Positions 23,878-29,569 of a stretch of 29,569 nt of DNA are shown in pieces. Position 1 is the first letter of the stretch, and each line of letters starts with the position of its first letter. A program made the position numbers and the translations under genes. Below the pieces are notes generated by a model. It worked only from the letters and a program-made list of their open reading frames with translations, was not told the origin of the DNA and made no database searches. This stretch comes from Thiobacillus sp. UBA6205 (GTDB lineage Bacteria; Pseudomonadota; Gammaproteobacteria; Burkholderiales; Thiobacillaceae), in contig DISR01000092.1 of the NCBI GenBank assembly GCA_002421825.1, positions 1 to 29,569 on the forward strand. The letters are read 5' to 3'.

Positions 23878-24822
23878 ATGGCTGACCGCAGACTGCAAGT
23901 ATTCTACACCGTGGCCAAGCAGCTCAGTTTCACGAAGGCCGCCGAAATGCTCTACATGACCCAGCCCGCCGTCACCTTCCAGGTGAAGCAGTTGGAGGAG
24001 CATTTCAACACCCGGCTTTTCGAGCGCAGCCACGGCCGCATTTCTCTTACCCCGGCCGGCAACCTGGTCATGGGCTATGCCGAGCGCATCCTGGCGCTGG
24101 GCACCGAGATGGAGGCGCGCGTGGCCGAACTCACCGGACAGGTCGCCGGCCCGCTGATGATCGGCGCTTCCACCACCATCGCCGAATACCAGCTGCCGCG
24201 CATCCTGGGCGAATTCAAGGCGAATTACCCGGAAGTGCAGGCGCGGCTGATGGTGGCCAACTCCGAGACCATCGAGAACAAGGTGGCGGAGCATGCGCTG
24301 GATGTCGGCCTGATCGAATCCGTCCCGCACCACCCCACGCTGAAAGTGCATGCCTGCTGCGACGACGAACTGGTGATGATCTGTTCGCCCGACAACAAGC
24401 TGGCCAAGAACGGCGCGGTCAAGGCCAAGGATTTGGCCGTGCAGCCCTACGTTTCGCGCGAAATGGGCTCGGGCACGCGCGAAGTGGTGGACCAGTATTT
24501 CCGCGACCACGGCATCAATCCCGACGACCTGCACATCGAAATGGAACTCGGCAGCCGCGAGGCCATCAAGGGTGCGGTGCAAGCCGGGCTGGGCGTGGCG
24601 ATCCTGTCCGCCGCCACGGTCAGCAAGGAAGTCAAGCTCGGCGAACTGGTGGCGATCCCGCTCGACCCGCCGCTGCACCGCCCGCTGTCACTGGTCTTCT
24701 CTCCCGACAAGTTCCGCAGCAAGCTGCTGGATGCGTTCATCAATTTCGTCGAGGAGCGCTTCCGCATGTGCGAGCCAGTCACCCCCACGAAGAAGACGGC
24801 AGCCGGCAAAGGCAGCCGCTGA
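23878..24822 (+). CDS. LysR-family transcriptional regulator
   Basis: A 314-aa LysR regulator. The winged helix-turn-helix is at 4-62 (VAKQLSFTKAAEMLYMTQPAVTFQVKQLE). The effector domain is about 90-295 (GPLMIGASTTIAEYQLPRILGEF and the AVQAGLGVAILSA segment). The last 20 residues are a basic tail. A CGGAG ribosome site lies before ATG 23878. The co-inducer is unknown. Typical LysR logic would make it regulate the divergent gene (lplT) or itself; there is no sulfur-assimilation operon beside it that would identify it as CysB. Confidence 0.9.
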   Translation: MADRRLQVFYTVAKQLSFTKAAEMLYMTQPAVTFQVKQLEEHFNTRLFERSHGRISLTPAGNLVMGYAERILALGTEMEARVAELTGQVAGPLMIGASTTIAEYQLPRILGEFKANYPEVQARLMVANSETIENKVAEHALDVGLIESVPHHPTLKVHACCDDELVMICSPDNKLAKNGAVKAKDLAVQPYVSREMGSGTREVVDQYFRDHGINPDDLHIEMELGSREAIKGAVQAGLGVAILSAATVSKEVKLGELVAIPLDPPLHRPLSLVFSPDKFRSKLLDAFINFVEERFRMCEPVTPTKKTAAGKGSR

Positions 24823-24825
24823 TCC

Positions 24826-25191
24826 GTGAGCGGCGAAAGCAAGAAACTGCTGCGGCTGTTTCGCGGCCTGTCCGAGGCGCGACAGCAGGCTTTGCTGGAA
24901 TACGCCGCCTTTCTCGCCGCGCGCGACGAGGCCGAAGGCCTGAATGTCGTGCCGCAGGAGCCGCTTCCGATTCCGCGCCCCGAGCAGGAATCGGTAGTGA
25001 AAGCCATCCAGCGACTGATGGCGAGCTATCCCATGCTGGACCGCAACAAGCTGTTGAACGATACCTCCGCGCAGATGACCCGCCACCTTATTCATGGCGT
25101 GCCTGCGCTCGAGGTGATCGATGAACTGGAGATCATCTTCCGCCGCCATTACGAAGTGCGGCTGGAAGAAAGCAGCAAGGAAACCCAATAG
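24826..25191 (+). CDS. Conserved-looking hypothetical protein downstream of LysR
   Basis: I do not recognise this 121-aa protein. It starts at a GTG 3 nt after the LysR stop, so it is probably co-translated. It is soluble, all-helical in appearance and charged: helix LSEARQQALLEYAAFLAARDEA (about 16-37), a proline-rich linker QEPLPIPRP (44-52), then KAIQRLMASYPMLDRNKLLN and a C-terminal helical part. No cysteines or enzymatic motif are seen. The tight link suggests it works with the regulator. Confidence 0.75.
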   Translation: MSGESKKLLRLFRGLSEARQQALLEYAAFLAARDEAEGLNVVPQEPLPIPRPEQESVVKAIQRLMASYPMLDRNKLLNDTSAQMTRHLIHGVPALEVIDELEIIFRRHYEVRLEESSKETQ

Positions 25192-25229
25192 AACTCGCCG
25201 CGAGTGTTTCCGTGGCAATCCATGGTTTT

Positions 25230-25377
25230 CGTCACTGCGAGCGTAGCCTGCAGTCCGGTTGAAAAATGCTTAGCCTGGTTTGACTGGACTGCCGCGTCAC
25301 TTCGTTCCTCGCAGTGACGCCTTCACCGTCATCGCGAGCGTAGCGCGGCGATCCAGTTGATCAAGGTTCAGTCAAAC
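25230..25377. repeat. CACTGCGAG-type dispersed repeat, one full pair plus a partial unit
   Basis: Fills the gap between two convergent genes. A perfect 12-bp inverted repeat, CGTCACTGCGAG (25230-25241) and CTCGCAGTGACG (25308-25319), brackets the first part. A third diverged unit, CGTCATCGCGAGCGTAGCGC, begins at 25327. A second inverted pair, GGTTTGACT (25278-25286) and AGTCAAACC (25370-25378), links the halves. It resembles the widespread GTCATTGCGAGG-type intergenic repeats of proteobacteria. Confidence 0.75.
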
Positions 25378-25683
25378 CTAAACCAGCGCCTGGCCGCAAT
25401 GCCAGCAGCTCAGGAAGTTTCCCGGGTTTTCCTCTCCGCATTGCGGACAGAACTTGCTGCCGGCGTCCTTGGCGGAATGGGTTTCCTCCAGCAGCATCCT
25501 CGCCTGTTTTGCATCCTCGTCTTCTTCCACCCAGACTTCCGGCCAGATTTGCGTGGCGGCGAGTTCGCCCAGCCCGCCCGCGGCATGCGCGTTGAAGATG
25601 TGGGTCTTGATGCCGCGCATAGCCAGAATGTCCACCGCGATTTGCGCGTCGAGCAGATCGGAGGCGAGATAAACGCGTTTCAT
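25378..25683 (-). CDS. DUF2007 protein with C-terminal zinc ribbon
   Basis: A 101-aa protein. Residues 1-70 (MKRVYLASDLLDAQIAVDIL, then GIKTHIFNAHAAGGLGEL) form a DUF2007 domain, a ferredoxin-like fold akin to PII-associated signalling domains. Residues 79-96 contain CPQC and CWHC, a four-cysteine zinc ribbon. Its ATG overlaps the stop of the M48 peptidase gene (ATGA at 25680-25683), so translation is coupled. The role of the family is unknown; it ends the minus-strand operon. Confidence 0.87.
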   Translation of the reverse strand: MKRVYLASDLLDAQIAVDILAMRGIKTHIFNAHAAGGLGELAATQIWPEVWVEEDEDAKQARMLLEETHSAKDAGSKFCPQCGEENPGNFLSCWHCGQALV

Positions 25684-26768
25684 TGCGCGGCCGCCTTGAC
25701 CACGTTCCAGTCGTAGGGCAGCGGCTTGGCCGGCCATGCCCCAGCCTGATCGATCATGGCCTGCAGCGCCTGCATGCGATCCTGGCTGGCCGGGTGGGTA
25801 GAGAGTAGCGCGGGTGGGGCCGCGCCTTCCAGTTTGCCCAGCTTGTCGAAAAAACTCACCATGCCTTGCGGCGCGATGCCGGCCTGCTTCAAAGCGAGCA
25901 GCCCGAGCCTGTCCGATTCGCTTTCCAGGTCGCGGCTGTACTTGAGTTCGCTCAACTGTGCGGCCATGTCGCCCAGCATGCCGCCGCCGATGTCGCCCAG
26001 TGCGAGCGCCAGCGCGGCGCGCAGACCCAGCGAGTGCACGATGTTCTTCAGCGTGTGGCGCTGTTCGATGTGCTGCACCTCGTGCGCCAGCACGCCGGCG
26101 ACTTCCTCCGCCGAGTCGGCGGCCCGGATGAGGCCGGTGTTCACCACCACGTAGCCGCCCGGCACGGCAAAGGCATTGACGGCCGGATTCTCGGCGACAT
26201 GCCACTTGTAGTCATACTTCGAGCCCTTTGTCAGGCTGGCGCCGATTTCCTGGATGGCGGCGGCGTCCAGGCCGCCATCCCTCAGTTTCATGCCGGCAGT
26301 GGCCTGCTTGAAGGCGAGCTCGCCCAGCTTCTGCTCGTTTTCGATGGAGATGTGGCCGGCCGCCCAGCCGGCGATGGCATGCGACTGCCATATCAATACA
26401 CCGACCAGCAGCAGCGGCAGGGCCAGGATGAAACCCAGCGCGCCGAGCCCCAGGCGCGAGCGGCGCTGCTTGCGCGTCGCGTCTTTCGTCGCGCCCCGCA
26501 AAAGCGCGGAAAGCGGGGCAGGAGCGGATGCAGCCAGTTGCGTCCGGGCGGCGGCATTGGCCGGGCTGATGGCATGGCGGCCTTCTTCCTGATGCCAGAA
26601 CAGGAACACCTGGTCGTGGTTGAAGCCGCCCAGGGTCACACCGATTTCGGTGAGCGGGATGTCGATGCGCCGGCCATTGACGACCAGCGCGCCATCATCG
26701 AAAGCAGCGCGGGCCTTCTCGCCGTGCGAGGGCAGGCCGGGGGCGAAATACAGGATGTCGAATTCCAC
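25680..26768 (-). CDS. M48-family zinc metalloprotease
   Basis: Membrane M48 peptidase of 362 aa. An N-terminal cytoplasmic-looking domain (about 1-100) is followed by a basic stretch and a membrane helix (about 108-127), then the catalytic domain. HEVQH (229-233) is the HExxH zinc site within GVLAHEVQHIEQRH; the third ligand is probably in RDLESESDRLG. Family members degrade misfolded envelope proteins or act on outer-membrane assembly. I chose the GTG at 26768, with AGGAA 7 nt upstream. A GTG 30 nt further upstream (26798) lies inside palindromic element C and has no ribosome site. Confidence 0.88.
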   Translation of the reverse strand: MEFDILYFAPGLPSHGEKARAAFDDGALVVNGRRIDIPLTEIGVTLGGFNHDQVFLFWHQEEGRHAISPANAAARTQLAASAPAPLSALLRGATKDATRKQRRSRLGLGALGFILALPLLLVGVLIWQSHAIAGWAAGHISIENEQKLGELAFKQATAGMKLRDGGLDAAAIQEIGASLTKGSKYDYKWHVAENPAVNAFAVPGGYVVVNTGLIRAADSAEEVAGVLAHEVQHIEQRHTLKNIVHSLGLRAALALALGDIGGGMLGDMAAQLSELKYSRDLESESDRLGLLALKQAGIAPQGMVSFFDKLGKLEGAAPPALLSTHPASQDRMQALQAMIDQAGAWPAKPLPYDWNVVKAAAQ

Positions 26769-26794
26769 AGGCTGGTTCCTGAAATAAAAATGAT

Positions 26795-26866
26795 TCACAA
26801 GGAGGACAAGAGGACAGGAGTAAAACCCTTATGACTTTCCTCTTGTCCACCTGTCCTCTTTGTTCA
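26795..26866 (-). repeat. GAGGACA-armed palindromic element, copy C
   Basis: Between the second permease (stop 26881) and the M48 gene. Read on the minus strand it begins TGAACAAAGAGGACAGGTGG and ends TACTCCTGTCCTCTTGTCCT then CCTTGTG. It starts 14 nt after the permease stop. Confidence 0.85.
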
Positions 26867-26880
26867 ATTGGATTTTAGTG

Positions 26881-28080
26881 TTATTCCGTTCGCAGGGACT
26901 CAACAGGGTCGAGGCGCGATGCCGCCCACGCAGGCGCGACGCCTGCGCCCAGGCCGATCAGCATCGATGCCGCCAGCGCGCCGCTCACATAAACCCAGGG
27001 CACCTGCACCGGCAATGCGGGCAGCAGGGCTTGCAGCAGCCAGGCGATGGCGCCGCCGACGGCGAGGCCGATGATGCCGCCCAGGAGAGACAGACCGGCC
27101 GACTCGATGAGGAACAGGCCGCGGATGCCGGCGCGCGTGGCGCCCAGCGCCTTCAACAGGCCGATCTCGGAAACGCGTTCGTTCACCGAGATGTGCATGA
27201 GCGTGATGATGCCGACCGCGCCGACCAGCAGCGAGATGCCGCCCAGCGCGGCGACGGCGAAGGTGAGCACGTCCAGCACGGTGGACAGCGTGGACAGCAT
27301 CTGCTGCTGCGGCGTGACGGTGAAATCCTCGCGGCCATGGCGTGCGCGCATGATGCGTGTGATGTTTTCCACCACGGATTCCACCGGCGTGCCGGGGCGG
27401 TATACCACATGCGCTTCCATCACGCCTTCGCGGTTGAACAGTTCGAGCGCGCGCGCGGTGGGGATGTACACGGTGTCGTCGAGGTCGAAACCCAGCACCT
27501 GGCCCTTGGAGGCCATCACGCCGATGACGCGGAAACGCAAGCCGCCGACCTGGATCACGGCACCAAGCGGATTCTGGACGCCGAACAATTCCGTCCGTAC
27601 TTTCGAGCCCAGCACGGCGAAGGCGCGCGCGGAGTCGGGATTGTCCGGCGGCAGGAAGCTGCCGATCGCCACCTCCATGCTGAAGGCACGCGAGAAATCC
27701 GGGCCTTCGCCGTTGACCATCACGCGGCGGCCCTTGTTGCCGACGCGAACTTCGGCATTCCCGGTTACGCCGCCGTTGACGAAGCGCGCATTGGGCACGG
27801 CCCGCAAGGCTTCGACATCGTCCAGCGTGATCGGGCGCGTGGCGCCGATGGAGCCGACCGAGACACCATGGGTCTCGGTCTTGCCCGGCGTGACGTTGAC
27901 GATGTGGGTGCCGAACTGGGTGAACTCGGCGAGCACGAACTGGTGGATGCCCTCGCCGATGGCGGTGAGCAGGATGATGGCGGCAATGCCCACGGCGATG
28001 CCGCCCGCCGAAAGGCCGGTGCGCAGCTTGTGCGCGGTGAGCGCGCGAAGGGAGAAACGGAAGCTGTCAGCGAGTTTCAT
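26881..28080 (-). CDS. MacB-type ABC transporter permease (FtsX family), second copy
   Basis: A 399-aa MacB/LolE-like permease: one N-terminal membrane helix (about 20-45), a large periplasmic domain (about 46-270) and three C-terminal helices (about 275-390). The cytoplasmic coupling segment RVSEIGLLKALGATRAGIRGLFLIES is the classical MacB motif. It forms a tandem with the homologous permease upstream, with which it could make a heterodimer driven by the ATPase whose end is at the window edge. Such exporters handle lipoproteins, peptides or antibiotics; the substrate is not evident. Confidence 0.9.
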   Translation of the reverse strand: MKLADSFRFSLRALTAHKLRTGLSAGGIAVGIAAIILLTAIGEGIHQFVLAEFTQFGTHIVNVTPGKTETHGVSVGSIGATRPITLDDVEALRAVPNARFVNGGVTGNAEVRVGNKGRRVMVNGEGPDFSRAFSMEVAIGSFLPPDNPDSARAFAVLGSKVRTELFGVQNPLGAVIQVGGLRFRVIGVMASKGQVLGFDLDDTVYIPTARALELFNREGVMEAHVVYRPGTPVESVVENITRIMRARHGREDFTVTPQQQMLSTLSTVLDVLTFAVAALGGISLLVGAVGIITLMHISVNERVSEIGLLKALGATRAGIRGLFLIESAGLSLLGGIIGLAVGGAIAWLLQALLPALPVQVPWVYVSGALAASMLIGLGAGVAPAWAASRLDPVESLRTE

Positions 28081-28106
28081 GCTGCAAGCAAAAGAAATGA
28101 ATTCTT

Positions 28107-28176
28107 ACAAAGAGGACAAGAGGACAGGAGTAAAACCATGGATAGCATTCCTCTTGTCCTCCTGTCCTCTTTGTTC
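28107..28176 (-). repeat. GAGGACA-armed palindromic element, copy D
   Basis: Between the two permease genes. On the minus strand it begins TGAACAAAGAGGACAGGAGG and ends TTTTACTCCTGTCCTCTTGT then CCTCTTTGT. The best-conserved copy with the cleanest arms (about 27 nt each). It starts 34 nt after the first permease stop and ends 26 nt before the next start. Confidence 0.88.
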
Positions 28177-28210
28177 AAAAAAGGGCGAGCCATGTTGTAA
28201 CTGGTGTATT

Positions 28211-29413
28211 TCATCGCCGTGACAGCGCCAGCACCGGATTGAGTTTTGCCGCGCGGCTGGCCGGCAAGAGGCTGGCCACGATGCCGGTCAGGAAGGCGGT
28301 GGCGATGGCGGCGAGGCTGGCCCAGGCCGGCGGGTAGGCGGGCAATTGCGGATAGGCGATGCGCAACCCCAGGCTGCCGGCGTAGCCGATTGCGATGCCC
28401 ACGGCGGCGCCGGCAAGCGCAAGCCACAGGGTTTCCATCAAAAACAGCCGCTTGATGTCCGCGCGCGTGGCGCCCAGCGCCTTCAACAGGCCGATCTCTG
28501 CGGTGCGCTGGCTCACCGCCACCAGCATCACGTTCGTCACCAGGATGCCGGCCACGGCCAGGCTGACGGCGGCAATGCCGGAAACCGCGAGGGTCAGGGC
28601 GCGGAAAATGCGGTCGAAGGTGGACAGCACGGCATCCTGGGTGATGACGGTGACATCCTCCTCGCCGTCATGGCGCAAGGTGATGGCGTTGCGGATGGAT
28701 TCCTTGACCGCTTCGATGACAGTGCGGCTGTCGGCCTCGACCAGGATGCGGAACAGCGACTGAATATTGAACAGCGACTGCGCATGGTCGATCGGGATCA
28801 GCGCGATCTCGTCGGTATTGAAGCCCATGCTTTCACCTTGCGAAGCAAGCACGCCCGCGATGCGGAAGCGCCGGTCGCCCAGGCGGATGCGCTGGCCCAT
28901 GGCATCGCCCGAGGGGAACAGTTCGCGCGCCAGCGCCGAACCCAGCACGATCTCGGCCGGGTTGGGGCCGTTGCCGGCGGTGAACCTGCCCTGAGCGAGG
29001 TGCATGTTGCGGATGGGAATGAGCTCGGCGGTGCTGCCCAGCACGGTGACTTCGCGCAGGCGGCCGCCGGCGCTGATTTCGGATGCGCCGACATTGAGCG
29101 GGGCGTAGCGCTTCACGCCGCGCAGGGTGACGAGGCTGGCGGCATCCTCAATGGTGAGGTCGCGCGGCGTCTGCCCCACCAGGGCGCCGGGAAATCCGCC
29201 CGAGGTTTCGGCGCGCCCGGGCAGCACGATGATGAGGTTGGTGCCGAGCGAGGCGAACTGGTTGACCACGAAGCGCCGCGCGCCGTCGCCCAGCGCGGTC
29301 AGCACCACCACCGCCGCCACGCCAAGCGCCATGGCCAGCAGGATGAGCAGGGCCCGCAGTCGGTAGCTGACGACGGTGCGGTAGGAGAGGGTGAGGGCGT
29401 CCTTGAGTGTCAA
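28211..29413 (-). CDS. MacB-type ABC transporter permease (FtsX family), first copy
   Basis: A 400-aa permease homologous to its downstream neighbour: N-terminal helix (about 18-42, LLILLAMALGVAAVVVLTAL), periplasmic domain, three C-terminal helices, and the coupling motif RTAEIGLLKALGATRADIKRLFLMET. An upstream in-frame ATG at 29545 would add 44 residues, but these are merely the translation of palindromic element E and of the preceding gene's end. I therefore use the TTG at 29413 (GGAAA 7 nt upstream), which yields MTLKDALTLSYRTVVSYRLR, the normal family start and the same length as the sister permease (399 aa). Confidence 0.88.
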   Translation of the reverse strand: MTLKDALTLSYRTVVSYRLRALLILLAMALGVAAVVVLTALGDGARRFVVNQFASLGTNLIIVLPGRAETSGGFPGALVGQTPRDLTIEDAASLVTLRGVKRYAPLNVGASEISAGGRLREVTVLGSTAELIPIRNMHLAQGRFTAGNGPNPAEIVLGSALARELFPSGDAMGQRIRLGDRRFRIAGVLASQGESMGFNTDEIALIPIDHAQSLFNIQSLFRILVEADSRTVIEAVKESIRNAITLRHDGEEDVTVITQDAVLSTFDRIFRALTLAVSGIAAVSLAVAGILVTNVMLVAVSQRTAEIGLLKALGATRADIKRLFLMETLWLALAGAAVGIAIGYAGSLGLRIAYPQLPAYPPAWASLAAIATAFLTGIVASLLPASRAAKLNPVLALSRR

Positions 29414-29445
29414 ATCACGATTTCCGGGTAAAGAAAAAATTCTTA

Positions 29446-29513
29446 AACAAGGAGGACAAGAGGACAGGAGTAAAACCAGGACAGCCTTCCTCTTGTCCTC
29501 CTGTCCTCTTTGT
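29446..29513 (-). repeat. GAGGACA-armed palindromic element, copy E
   Basis: Between the ATPase end and the first permease. On the minus strand it begins ACAAAGAGGACAGGAGGACA and ends TTACTCCTGTCCTCTTGTCC then TCCTTGT, 12 nt after the ATPase stop. Nearly identical to copies C and D. Confidence 0.87.
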
Positions 29514-29525
29514 GAAATCTTTCTT

Positions 29526-29569
29526 TCATCGTTCATCCCCAACAATCTCCCCGTCGCGCATCTGGATGC
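29526..29569 (-). CDS. C-terminal end of an ABC transporter ATP-binding protein (partial)
   Basis: The last 13 codons of a gene running in from the right edge read IQMRDGEIVGDER then TGA. Ending in (L/M)RDGxIV is typical of MacB/LolD ATPases, and the following genes are two MacB-type permeases, so the identity is well supported although only the tail is visible. Confidence 0.7.
   Translation of the reverse strand, partial: IQMRDGEIVGDER

Noticed and set aside
23878..24822. Calling the LysR regulator CysB
   Set aside because: No sulfate-assimilation genes are adjacent and the sequence shows only general LysR features to me.
17299..29513. GAGGACA repeats as a CRISPR array or tandem satellite
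   Set aside because: Copies are single, far apart, palindromic over their whole length and located between genes; there are no regular spacers or cas genes.

Overview
The window (about 29.6 kb, GC-rich, compact) looks like the chromosome of a betaproteobacterium, probably a sulfur- or metal-metabolising member of the Nitrosomonadales (Sulfuricella/Thiobacillus/Gallionella-like). This placement rests on gene content and style: UbiB, an octaheme tetrathionate-reductase-type cytochrome, an SQR-like flavoprotein, many ATGA stop/start overlaps and several families of intergenic repeats. No rRNA, tRNA, CRISPR array, transposase or phage gene was seen.

Layout. 1-6.4 kb: ubiB (+), a CHASE-type GGDEF-EAL protein (-) coupled to what looks like an internally deleted alpha/beta-hydrolase gene, and a DinG/YoaA-type Fe-S helicase (+). 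6.6-13.5 kb: ten tightly packed minus-strand genes, read from right to left: a 35-codon ORF, a NifX-like protein, an octaheme cytochrome c, a cytochrome b, an uncharacterised protein, a DUF2141 protein, a ZIP transporter, a HisC-like aminotransferase, an SQR-like flavoprotein and a YbgE-like protein. 13.6-15.4 kb: a divergent sigma-54 activator and a secreted HIRAN-domain protein. The shared intergenic region carries a well-spaced -24/-12 element facing the ten-gene set, an IHF-like site and a palindrome at enhancer distance. I regard this as the most interesting system in the window: a sigma-54-controlled, quinone-linked multiheme redox operon with several uncharacterised partners.

15.4-21.0 kb (+): tsaB-rimI-udg, then lemA-TPM-TPM and nfeD-SPFH. 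21.1-22.3 kb: a methyltransferase convergent with an AbrB-Doc toxin-antitoxin pair that has a clear promoter/operator, next to a fragment resembling the N-terminus of a restriction-modification methyltransferase. 22.5-25.2 kb: lplT (-), divergent from a LysR regulator and a small orphan gene (+). 25.4-29.6 kb (-): an ABC exporter set (ATPase end, two MacB-type permeases), an M48 peptidase and a DUF2007 zinc-ribbon protein.

A second notable feature is a palindromic repeat of about 70-100 bp with GAGGACA-type polypurine arms, present five times. Every copy begins within about 35 nt after a stop codon and all have the same orientation relative to transcription. Three of them separate consecutive genes of the ABC operon. 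Three other intergenic repeat families (AGGCAAA-armed, GTAGGAG REP-like, and CACTGCGAG-type) are also present.
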